Assembly: GCA_036897095.1 (NCBI GenBank)
Contig: JAYMSP010000836.1
Coordinates: 1 to 40,496, forward strand
Length of the DNA: 40,496 nucleotides
Direction of reading: 5' to 3'
From: Plantago elongata
Lineage: Eukaryota; Streptophyta; Magnoliopsida; Lamiales; Plantaginaceae
Made by a program: the position numbers and the translations under genes. This document shows, piece by piece, positions 22,179 through 32,316 of the stretch (position 1 is its first letter; each line of letters starts with the position of its first letter). The notes under the pieces are model-generated. The model was not told the DNA's origin. It saw nothing but the letters and a program-made list of their open reading frames with translations, and did not search any database.

Positions 22179-22535
22179 TTCAGATCTGTAATTTGATAGT
22201 GGTGGTGAGTGATCGGAGCTGGTTGTGGAGGTCGCTAATAGTGAGAGGTTGAGCACACCGATACATAAGATGTCATTACAATATTAGTGGAAATGAATTG
22301 GAAAACTTTCATTAAACATAACTATGTTGGTGGAGGTGATCGGAGATGATAGTGATGGTTGGAGATGAAGGTGGTGCTGGTGGTGGTTTGAGGAGAAAAG
22401 ATTATTATTTATTAATTTTTATTTTAATTATATAAATTTTTTTAAATAATTGTTATTTTAATTATTTGAATTATTACAGATTTTAGAAATTATTTTTTAA
22501 TTATTAGTTGGGGGTATTTGTTATGATGTACTAAC

Positions 22536-23423
22536 GATCAAGTGACTTTATACCAAAACACCTAGTGACGGATTTAAATGTGTAAAAGCAAAAAGTGAGT
22601 TTCATTTGGTACCTCTCCTAATTAGATGCATGTTTCAATATCATTAGTATCACGTGTTTAAGTTTGAAGTTCCATAATTTGACTCGTACATGCTAATGAC
22701 AATCTCACCTAGTTAAGCATTAAATAAATGGAGGAAATAAAATATATTAAAAAAATTTAGCTCAAATTTTAATAAATTTTTAATTAATTTAAATCTCATC
22801 CATCATATTACACTTTCGATTCGGAGTTGGTGCTCACATATCAGCTTTAATAAAAGGTTTAGCTGATTGTCATAGCATTTAAATCGTTCTATTTGACTCG
22901 ATGAACAGTGATTTGGCTTAAAATACACTTTAAATACCTCATTCCAAATACAATTTCATCAAAATCCCATCCAAATGGACATTTGAGTGTCATGACAATC
23001 AGCCCTTAATGTTCGAGTATATTTAACATAATTTTCTCCCTTTTATTTATATTTGAAGTAATAATAATTATTTACATCAGTTTCATAGTAAAATAAATGT
23101 CAATAATAGAAGTGGAAATTGTTTCAAAATTTAAAATAAGAATGTTTTTTTTGTTAGAATTTGATTTATGTACTATATCGTTATCGATTTTTGATTGAAT
23201 CCTAAACTAATGTGTCACTGTTAAGATGTCAAGGAACCTACTGTTAATTCTTCTTTCTTTCTTTATTTTATTTTCTTTTTGAAGATGTTAGAAGCTCGAT
23301 CGACTGTGACGGAGGAGCTCGTGAAAACTCTTACCAGAACCACACAACTCCAAACTAGAGTTGTAATGTTATACTATACTGCTATGATATTGGAGCTTTT
23401 TGGACTAACTCCATATTTATATA
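22536..23423. other. Intergenic, no gene seen
   Basis: AT-rich sequence with one short inverted-repeat candidate (22862-23003) and a tract of T-rich sequence near 23250. No open frame of note. Confidence 0.45.
22862..23003. mobile_element. Possible small MITE (terminal inverted repeat only)
   Basis: The left end GCTGATTGTCATAGCATTTAAAT and the reverse-complemented right end GCTGATTGTCATGACACTCAAAT match at most positions over about 23 bp, enclosing 142 bp. No target duplication is clear, so the family is not assigned. Confidence 0.45.
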
Positions 23424-23948
23424 CTCCTTCCGTTTGAATAACTTCATACGTTATAATTAATACATAGTTTTATGCTAAAAGTTAAAGTACCAATAAAATA
23501 TAAAAGAGGTGAGAAAAAATGTACTTTTAATGACAAATGTTATAATTTATATATAAAATTGAGATGGTTTGTTACTAATTCCATCACAAATTGCAAGTCT
23601 CAGTTTAACTTTTCATGATCAACATTTTTAAAATCCGTATGTGAATAACTCATAAATAATATTGGTTAAAAAATAAAAAATTCATATTACTATAAATTAC
23701 ATATTATATTTTTGTTATATATTTTTCAAAATTTCATTGAAAATATCATATATGAGTAAATCAAACTAGAAATTTAAAAATGTTGACCATGAAAATTCAA
23801 ATTGAAATTTTCAATTTGGAACAGATTGAGTATTTGTTAGTGGTGGGATAACTTCTTTTTCGGTAATGTATCTTTTTTTAGTAATAATGTATGAAGTTTT
23901 GTTGAACGAGCAAATACTAATGAATGAAATTCGTCGGGACGGAGAGAG
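23424..23948. mobile_element. Stowaway-like fold-back MITE, about 525 bp
   Basis: The left end CTCCTTCCGTTTGAATAACT and the reverse-complemented right end CTCTCTCCGTCCCGACGAAT flank the element, with TA on both outer sides. Inside, AACTTCATACGTTAT (left arm) and AACTTCATACATTAT (right arm, reversed) match, as do TTTTCATGATCAACATTTTTAAA near 23610 and its inverse near 23790, so most of the element folds on itself. It lies about 470 bp upstream of the CLE gene TATA box. Confidence 0.72.
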
Positions 23949-24423
23949 TATTATAAGTTGGAGTTGCATTATTTGAGTAAAAAAAAGTATCGTCCATTAA
24001 TGAAAAATATTGTGCGTTTAGCTTAGATGTTATAAATTACGTTGTATTTAACGTATTACATGGCAAAAACTTATGAAAAAATGGGAAGATGAGATGGAGA
24101 AACGGTCTTAAACTTGGTTGGTCTTTGTTCCAAAGATGGTCCAAAAGAGGGTTTATTTAGCATCAAAAACACCACAAAAGAGCAAGGTAAAGAATCGATT
24201 CAATGTGGGGGAACCAATCCAATGATTCTTGGCTTCTAATCAGACTAGTTAACTTTTATTCAAACCTGTCATACTTCTAAAAACAGCCTTATGTTTGCTT
24301 CTCTATTTAGCTTATGATTGCAATTCGAGTGAATCTAGCTTCTCTTCTTGTTTTGGGCCCTCTTTATCTTCTTTATTTGGCTTGCTTTACTCCCTCGAAT
24401 CCCACAACAAACTCACTCACTCA
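23949..24423. other. CLE gene upstream region
   Basis: No gene seen. It lies between the Stowaway-like MITE and the CLE45 gene TATA box and presumably holds the proximal promoter. Confidence 0.4.
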
Positions 24424-24429
24424 TATAAA
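24424..24429 (+). promoter_or_regulatory. TATA box of the CLE45-like gene
   Basis: TATAAA within ACTCATATAAAGCACC, 60 bp before the ATG. It predicts a short 5' leader starting near 24455 (CATCATTTGTGTTACAAG). Confidence 0.65.
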
Positions 24430-24488
24430 GCACCTGCTTCTACATCATCATTTGTGTTACAAGTTCACAACAAAACAAAACAAATAAT

Positions 24489-24758
24489 ATGAGCAGCTTC
24501 AGAATCATCGTACTTGTAATCTTTTGCATCGGGTTTCCATCGTTTCTCCCCCAAAACGTCTCCGGACTAACAAGCATCGACTTTGCTGTCAGATGGCAAC
24601 AAGGGAGATCGCTCCAAACAAGTCCAGACGGTAATTTCTTCCAAGATTTGAGTGTGCCGGTGAAGGCTGCACCTTCCCCTGCACCGACTTTTGATCCTAG
24701 TGTATCATTAAAGAGAAGAGTTCGACGAGGATCTGATCCTATTCACAACCGGTGTTAG
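24489..24758 (+). CDS. CLE45: CLE prepropeptide, CLE45-type
   Basis: Single-exon gene of 89 aa. Residues 1-26 form a signal peptide (IIVLVIFCIGFPSFL core). A variable middle region is rich in Pro/Ala (APSPAPTFDPS), and the C-terminus carries the CLE motif RRVRRGSDPIHN followed by Arg-Cys and the stop. This 12-mer, with its unusual RRG in place of the common PSG, is as I recall the Arabidopsis CLE45 peptide. CLE45 is known to signal through BAM-class receptor kinases (BAM3) to suppress root protophloem differentiation, and has a reported pollen-tube role; the same function here is inferred. Small size, absence of introns and a dibasic site (KRR) before the peptide fit the family. It is transcribed toward the GT47 gene; 572 bp separate the stop codons. 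Confidence 0.92.
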   Translation: MSSFRIIVLVIFCIGFPSFLPQNVSGLTSIDFAVRWQQGRSLQTSPDGNFFQDLSVPVKAAPSPAPTFDPSVSLKRRVRRGSDPIHNRC

Positions 24759-25330
24759 ACGATTAAAGGTTTATAATTAACTAGCTGCGTCGAAAGTTAT
24801 TACATAGTTAGGTTGGTTTTGTTTTCATTATTTTTACATTATGTTTTACCAGCAAGCTACACCTCTTATCTTCTTATATATAGTATACTAGTATAGACTC
24901 TGACCATAGCTCAAATACTCAGGAACTGTTGTGTTAATATACCTTCTTAGGAAGAGAAACCTTATATTCCGTTCGAGGAATTGTCAATTATGTTCATTTT
25001 TCTCTTCAATGCTATCTCATAGTAAAAAGTTCACAACTTGGAAACAAAGATTTGGGTAATAAACTGCTCATAGCACCAGACGAGACAGGGAGGATCGACA
25101 GAAACTGAAAGATCAAGTCCAAAAAAGAGCTATTTGTTGCTTTTTTACGAAATCACAGCAGGTAAAAGCTATTATCACCGGCTTCATTTGAAAAGAACTA
25201 TTTACTGATTCTAAACTAGAAACAATAACATAGCAAAGGGATAACACATGGCTGAAAGCGAATCTGGATAAGCTAAGTGTATTCATAGCTTCACTTGCCA
25301 ATGTAAAACGATTACCTCAAATTCCTGTAG
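24759..25330. other. Convergent intergenic region (3' UTRs)
   Basis: Contains the 3' ends of the CLE45-like gene (+) and the GT47 gene (-). The minus-strand frame at 25113-25301 is not supported as a gene. Confidence 0.5.
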
Positions 25331-27679
25331 CTATGAATAGGATCTGTTATATCTATTTTCCCGGTGAAGTTTCAATTTTGTTGAGGTCTTCATCCGCGCT
25401 AGCGTTTGCCAAATCATATCCACAGCATCATTAGGTTGGGATGGATACTGGTATTCGAAGTGCCCACTTACCTTCTTCAACCTTTCCCACATTGTAGTCC
25501 ACTTATCTTGTTTGATGCCTCGGAGAAGATTAAGAAGGAAATACTTTTTCACAGCATCCACCCCACGAACAAATATGCAGAATTCTGAATAGTCGAGAAC
25601 ATCTTCATATGGTAGCTCAATGTCATCACTAATAATTACAGGAACACAGTGACTAGCAATTGCGTCAAAGAGACGATTAGATGAGGGTGTGTCTCCAGCT
25701 ATGTTTAGGCAAAATTTAGATGAAGCCATCCCTTTCCCTGCATTGCTTATTCCATTTGATTGAACACTTCCAAAGGTAAAGTGTACGTCTTTCTCATCTT
25801 TAAGAAGGTAGTACAGTTCTTGACGGATCTCTCCACCCTGAATATTAACATAAAGGCACATTCATATCCAGATCACAAGTTATTAGACAGCCTGGCATGA
25901 CAAATCTATCTCGAGATTAACGCTGGATTTATAGGGCTAGAAAGAAAAGACAGAAGCAAGAATACACAAGTTCATACAAAGTTCCTCATTGCTTTGGCCT
26001 ATGGCCTACCAATATATCCATCTTGCTGCTTTTCTCTTCCTTTTTGGGTCATTATTTCTCTACCTTAAAGATTGGTTTCTTAGTTTCTCCTCTTACGTGG
26101 TATAATGGTCCGATTCATGCAACCAAAGTATAAGCAAAGAAGAAACGCACCCATAACAGTAATCGCATACACAAATATGATAATTTATAGCTGTGCAGTT
26201 AGATCAGGAGAAACGGTTAAATTTAGAAGCACAAAGCAAAGAGCATAAAAATAAAAGCCAGGTTGTGTAGTTTCTCAAAGACAAAAAAGCAGAAAATTCC
26301 AATCATATAACAATCAGAGGACAGAAGCAACACAAATCCCACACCATGTATGTAGGCTGAGTCGCATGGTTGGCAAACTGTATATAATATAGCTAGCCAT
26401 CTCCGTGAATAGAAATCTTAGAACATCATGGGCTACTCGACATTTTATATATCCTTGTGTAAAAGCAAACATAACGTTGTTGTCTATCAATTATATAGTA
26501 TGTCTTTGGAGTAATAGTGTAATACTGCTGTACATAAATCTTAAACATATCAAAAATTTTAGTTATCATAATAATCTGCAGGGTGCTAAATCGGACCTAA
26601 ACATTACCAGACTTCAAAAGAAAAGCGATGTTTTTGTCAATCTTAAAATTGCAGTTGAATTCTGACAATATAAAAGATAAAAGAATAGAAAGAACAGCAA
26701 ATGATAGGGAATTACTCACATCTTTCCGGTAAATCGCTCCTTGGAAGTAGATCAGTGTTGGCCGTTCAGAAAATGTGGGTGAGTTAGTCACCGAAACAGA
26801 CCTCACCATATGCTTGTAAGGAGCAATAACATCCTTATTGAGGTTGGCAATATGACTTGGGTATCGGCCAAAGTCTGCAAGCACAAACCTAGAGGAGCCC
26901 AGTTTTTTCCTCGCATACAGCATGCTATTTGGGTGATGAGCAAGGATTATGTGATCTTTCCCACCTGAGCGTTTCCACTCTTTCCTACCTTTTAAAAGAC
27001 TCACCAATTTCCCCTGCAGAACTCTATCTACTGGTCCCTTCTCATTCCCATGATGCTTCGAGTACCTATTGTAACTCAGAGACGAGAAAAATGGTACAAA
27101 TATCACATCCGCTTCACTAGAATTGAATACTCTGACCGCACTGCATGGCCTCACTATGTTTTTTGCAGTTGATGCCAGGAGATCTAGAGTGAGCCAGTAC
27201 TCTATACTGTGCTGTAAATTCAACCCTCCAGGGTAAGATGGAATCGTTTTTCTGTCACCCACTGCAGGCCATGTTTGACGTGAACCAGACTCCCAACCTA
27301 ATAACCCAAAGTGAAATTCTGGTGGCAGGTCATACATAAACACCCTCAGGAGAGCTTTTCTTTTGTCGCAGAGATCTTCTTGCCAAGGCTTCTCAAAGTC
27401 ATTTGGACCAGAACCTCCAACAACCTCTCCGATTGCAATAGAATCTTTTTCTGGTTTTGTCTTCGGTAAAGCATTATCTCTAACGGGACTGCCCACATGT
27501 TTCGAGCCAATAGGCAATTTATTCACCCGAATGTAGTCAAGAACTGACTCCGACACTAATGAATTGTCAGTCAGCTCAAGAATGCTCAACGTAGATGAAA
27601 TTAGAAGAAAGATTGAAAATGCTATTAGGCATGAAAGAAGTTTGGAGGGGAGTACACTCTTCTCCGAGACCGGATTCAT
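25331..27679 (-). CDS. Exostosin family GT47 glycosyltransferase, ARAD1-like
   Basis: Two coding exons on the minus strand: 27679-26720 and 25837-25331, joined in phase 0 across an 882-bp intron with GTGAGT donor and TTCAG acceptor (junction YRKD then GGEIRQELYY). The protein is 488 aa, matching the family length of about 450-500. Start: first true ATG at 27679; the frame runs on upstream only through a TTG codon. Residues about 13-33 form a single hydrophobic signal-anchor (LLSCLIAFSIFLLISSTLSI), as in type-II Golgi enzymes. The exostosin domain starts near residue 100 (LRVFMYDLPPEFHFGLL) and continues through SEADVIFVPFFSSLSYNR, ILAHHPNSM and FVLADFGRY to SKFCLNIAGDTPSSNRLFDA, HCVPVIISDDIELPYEDVLDYS and MIWQTLAR. 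These motifs match plant GT47 clade B, which includes the pectic arabinan arabinosyltransferase ARAD1; the actual sugar donor is unproven. Confidence 0.93.
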
Positions 27680-28260
27680 CTCGAATAGGAGCAATATCGC
27701 AATTCGCTAACCTCAATCTCTCAACCCTTAAAGATACAGCAAGAAGACTATATTCCCTTTTAAAGGCCTGATGCCTTTGCTCCTCTGAAGTCCATCATCA
27801 TCATAGAATGGTTGAACTAAATTAGCTTGAAACTATTCACCCAACATGCAACCACTTGAAATACCAAAAACCTTTCCTTTTCAACACACAACTGATTCAA
27901 ATTCAACCACTTTGATCAACCTACACCAGCTAAACTAAACCCACAACCAAATAAGCCTATTCCAGTTGTCACCTAAATCAATAGCTAGTATGTGCCAGAA
28001 ATATATACATACCTGATAGATTTCAAAAAAAAAAAAAAATGAAACTTTTTAATTTCAAGAATAAGAAACGAAATCATAGAAATTAAGCATAACGATGAAG
28101 AAAATTTGAATAAATAAATCTGGGTGGTATTATCAAGATTGATCATCGAATAAAAATAGAAAAGACAAGTGCAAAAAGGTGGTACAGTTACTGTACCTTT
28201 ACAGAAACATTACACAGCTGCTTCTGCTTCTTCTTCTGCTTCTTCTTCTCTGTTCTCCAC
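27680..28260. other. GT47 gene 5' region with CTT-rich tract
   Basis: Upstream of the GT47 start codon. 28218-28252 is a CTTCTGCTTCTTCTTCTG purine/pyrimidine-asymmetric tract (GAAGAAG-rich on the gene strand), common in plant 5' leaders. A GTACAG donor-like site follows at about 28200 on the gene strand, so a 5'-UTR intron is possible but not shown. A run of 14 A at about 28027-28040 lies between. Confidence 0.45.
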
Positions 28261-30680
28261 AAAGAGTCCCGAGCTTGAGGGTCACCTTAATTACCTAATT
28301 TGGTATACAAAATAATAAATCTAAATCTTTTTAGAAGGAATAATGGAAGGAGAGTAATGTTAGAAATTAAAGAAATATTTTCTATGATTCTAACAACAGG
28401 TCAATTAAGACATTAATGAATTGTACAACCAAGAAAGAAATTGTAGTTTGGGTGGGAAGCTGACAAGTGTTACGAGTCGGTCACAAAGACTCTTTCCCAC
28501 TGTCCGTTGTGCAAGAGACTAACAGAACATCTCCAAAAAACAAATATTCAATCAACTATTTCTTACAAATTTTATTCCTTACGCAATCGAACCGAACCTT
28601 GTCGTTGTTATCAAACCAACCATCAACCGGGGAAATTTGCCCTTTGTGGCTTCGTATAATCTAGGACCTTGTCCGTAAAGTTCCTTTACAGACCAACAAT
28701 TCTAATATTTAATTTCTTTTTTCAGTATTAATAAAGTTTAGTATATTTCAAAACAAAAAAACCATCCGCCGATAGTCTTGTAAATATATAGGAATCCAAC
28801 CCAATCCAAATTCAAACTCGCATAATCCCGACAATTTATTTAAGTACGAGTTCGAGTTGAGTTTTTGTACCCGCACCCATTCACCACCCAACCCGAAGAC
28901 CACACGTACCAAACCCGCACCCAACCTGAATTTTGACCCGGTTTGAACCGAACCTTAATTTTGATCCGGTTTGGACCCAACCTTAATTTTGACCCGGTGT
29001 GACCCAATAAACTTTTGTATTTTTCGAAATAAAGACGCATCACTTAATATTAATATCTTTAGGTTCAACTCCAATTCACACACTCAAATACTAATCAAAT
29101 TCCAAATCTCCAAATACTCACTCATTTCATAAACTCTAACTCTATCCTAATCAAATTTTAATAATTGTCATTTAGGAGAAATGAATTTTTAGGGATGAAT
29201 TTTTAGGTCAAGCTTTCTTTTGTAGAGAAATAAGTATTACTTTAATTAATACTTAATTAATTAAATTGCTTCGGGTCGAAACTTGGTCGGTTTTACCGGG
29301 TCGGGTGGTATGCATGCGGGGTTTAACATCTGTACCCAATTTATAATAAATAATTCGTGTTGGGTTGGATACAGGTATCAAAACCCGTTAAAGTCAACGA
29401 GTTCCCCATCCATAATTTTTTAAAGGGTTGGATTGGATTAGATTCATATCCATTTACATGAATAAACCGGCCCAACTTACTCAGGACCATGGAGGCAACA
29501 ATTTGGTTTGTGGAAGAATTCGTTTAGTCTCGATCACGGTTGTCATAATTATTTTTGGGTGAATTGTATATACGTACACCCCTATTATTAATACTTGTTA
29601 CTGAAACAATAACATGTAAGTTATGTTTGATAATAATCAATTCATAAATTGAACTTTTAACGATTTAAAAGTTGAAATTTTCATTTTTGTCCATATTAAA
29701 TTACCAGCTTAAAAATTTACCAAACAGCTTTAACTTATTGATGTCACTTGCATGACACATGTGGACATATATGTAATTAAAACTGAATTTTCATGTAATT
29801 AAATATAGTCATTTTACAATTAATGGGTGCGATATAACTTCCTTATTTTGTTTTGGAAGTTTGTATAATGGTTATAAAGCTTTTATTGGAATAGAGAGAC
29901 TACTTCTTAAGGCTGCTTTTTAAGAAGTATTGTTACGAGACCATAATTTAGAGGTTCATCAAGTCATTTTTCCCTTATTTTTACGAGTCTTTGTTAATAA
30001 TTTATAGTGTTTCTTGTTCATTTTTAATCGTGGTTTGTAGAATGTTGAATTTTTAGTCGAAAACCTGAGGATAAATGATTCTTGTATACTTTGAACAAAT
30101 TAAATGTGAAGCTCAGAGGCTTGTATTAGCATGCTTCAAGGTCCATTTGAAAAACATTTGAGTGTATTAGAGGATCAAAGGCTTGAGTTTCAAAGAATTT
30201 AATAATTTTGACGAGAATGGGATCGGACACGTCAGAAACTTACGAATCAGGTTTAGTTGAAAAAACAAGATTGCATGCACCCGCTTATGATTTTCAGATT
30301 TTGAAGATTACTTTTATATACATTATTGAAAAAAAATATTATTTTTTCATTCATAACTCATTCTGAACTTAATTACATTAGGGGCTTAAGAACCCAGATT
30401 TTCTCATATGTTCTTTAACTTTGGCTTTTCAATCTTACGAACATACATGATGTGAATTCACATTCGATGTTAGAATTTTGATTATCTATTGCATATATAT
30501 CTTTATTTTGGATCGACAACTTGATTGGGTACTTATATATACTTGATTCTATGGATGTTGATAATTTTAGTCCAGATTGATCGAGGAGGAAACTGTATTT
30601 TTTATTTTGTGACAACAAGTCTGAAATTGATTACCTCCCGTATCCAACCCGTATCCAAAAAATAAAGCTTGCACATTCTA
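28261..30680. other. Intergenic with scattered repeat fragments, no gene seen
   Basis: Two stretches (28790-29040, 29265-29470) are rich in CCCGACCC/GGGTCGGGTTGG-type sequence that recalls the hAT subterminal sequence elsewhere in the window. A 28-bp tandem lies at 28925-29008. The minus-strand 67-codon frame at 30415-30618 matches nothing I recognise and lacks a true start context; I do not call it. Confidence 0.45.
28925..29008. repeat. 28-bp tandem repeat, 3 copies
   Basis: Units begin at 28925, 28953 and 28981 with CCTTAATTTTGACCCGGTTT followed by GAACCGAA or GGACCCAA. Few differences separate the units. Confidence 0.88.
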
Positions 30681-31490
30681 CTTTGCAAGTTGCAACCAGG
30701 TAAAGCAAGTCCAACTCAAGTTTTCACAGGGCCCGTGCAATTTTTCTTGCAATATTATCGATACTCTATACTAAAATTATGTAAAATATCACATTGTAAT
30801 TTCATAAGTTATAACTGAAATAAATGAATATTTAAAAATAAAGTAAAAATTAAAATATAAAATTAATAATGAATCGTCATCTATTCAAAGAATATTTAAT
30901 TAATATGGATTGTATGCATGTTCATGTTAAAATTATGACAAATATTATTGAAGAAGGTTGGTGAGATGTTGACAAAAATAATTTTTTTTATTAATTTATT
31001 TTTGTTGTGCAAAAAGTAGAAAGACTAAACTGAAAAACTTATTACTATAATAAAATTTTACTTTACGAGTTGCAACCAACTAAAGCAAAGTCTATTCAAA
31101 TTTTCATGGGGCCGTGTTTTTTTTTTTCAATATTATCGGTAGTTTATAGTATAATTAAGTAAAATATTACATTTCAATTACATAACTTATACCTTAAATA
31201 AGTTAAAATTTAAAAATAAAGTAAAAAATCAAACCATAAATTAAGTATTATTCGTCTTCTATTCAAATATCTAATTAATATGGATGGTATGTATGTCATG
31301 TTAAACTATAACTATATCTTGTTGAAGAAGTTTGGTATTAATATGGATTGTAGGTATGTCATGTTAAACTATCACTATATCTTGTTGAAGAAGGTTGGTA
31401 AGATAGGTTGGTGTGACGTTGATAAAAATAGTTTTTCTATTAATTTATTTTTCTTGTTGTGCAAAAAGAACTGAAAACTTATTACTTTAA
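30681..31490. repeat. 380-bp tandem duplication with nested 63-bp repeat
   Basis: Unit A (30681-31060) and unit B (31061-31490) are collinear. Both have CTTTGCAAGTTGCAACCA or CTTTACGAGTTGCAACCA at the start, then GGGCCGTG, CAATATTATCG, TTAAAAATAAAGTAAAAA, TAATTAATATGGATTGTATG and TTGTTGTGCAAAAAG near the end. Unit B also contains a 63-bp internal duplication (31275-31337 and 31338-31400, each TTAATATGGAT... to TTGAAGAAG.TTGGTA) that unit A lacks. Because 63 is divisible by 3, it creates the repetitive open frame at 31280-31474, which I do not regard as a gene. Confidence 0.85.
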
Positions 31491-32316
31491 TAAATATAAA
31501 TAATTAGAGTGTATTCTATAATGTAAAGGCTTTTTGATAATTTTTTTCAATTAATAAAAATACTCATCATTTTTTTAACGTTTATAAATCATCACATATA
31601 AACTAATTAATAAATTATATAGAAACATAAAATTTAAAGAATACATATATTTAACGTGTGCAATAAATTAATAAAAAAAAATAAATTAAATTTATAAATA
31701 CATTTAAAAATTACTATTTAGATATATAAAATAGACCGTAAATTTATTGGGTTGTGCAGAGAACCTCCTCACACATACTCAAATTGAATTCTTAGCTACT
31801 TCAATTTGACATGTTTTAAATGAACATGTAAAATAAAATAAATTCTTTTTTTTTCCTTCTCAGTTCCATTTTGAACCAAGACCTAACCCCGACTTAAATC
31901 CAAGATAATTGGCCTGCTGATTACGAGCATTGTGAATTAAATGGGACTGGATGAGGGGAGGGGGGGGGGGAGCTGGGGAATAAATGAAGCTGTAGATGAT
32001 TTCAACAATCTTAGCGGACCAAGGGTATTACGATTGTGGCATAGACATTGGAGAGCGGATTTTGGAGGCGGATATATGTAACACAACCGCGCTCTACATA
32101 TATTTATCTTAAGACTGCTGTGAATAATAACATGACACAGATTAGGAGAAGGAGATGAACATCTTTAATCATATTATTGGATACAGCTGAAATTCATTTT
32201 TAGTGTTACATTTTTATTTAACACCAGTGCAACCTTCCCTAAAGCGAATCTCAGTTACCAACAGCAGTGCACAATAAAAAGTACATAACCATCACTAAGA
32301 GCATTATCTCCATCTA
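31491..32316. other. Intergenic and TRIP4 3' UTR
   Basis: AT-rich to about 31850, then mixed sequence with an 11-G homopolymer at 31960-31970. The last 150 bp before 32317 probably belong to the 3' UTR of the TRIP4-like gene on the minus strand. Confidence 0.45.

Larger units (their letters stand above)
20112..22535. repeat. Unclassified dispersed repeat, copy 2 (with inserted MITE)
   Basis: The partner of 3459-5260, collinear from GATCTCTTAGTCCTTATGTC to GTACTAACGAT at the right end, interrupted once by a 630-bp MITE. Without the MITE it is about 1.8 kb, the same as copy 1. Clear substitutions and indels throughout mark an old duplication. No coding capacity was seen. Confidence 0.8.

Noticed and set aside
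27680-27694. Start of the GT47 protein at 27694
   Set aside because: The codon at 27694-27692 is TTG; the first true ATG in frame is at 27679.
30415-30618. 67-codon minus-strand frame as a gene
   Set aside because: No recognisable motif, no good start context and AT-rich intergenic setting.
31280-31474. 64-codon plus-strand frame with an internal repeat
   Set aside because: Made by a 63-bp nested duplication, a multiple of three, inside a non-coding tandem repeat.
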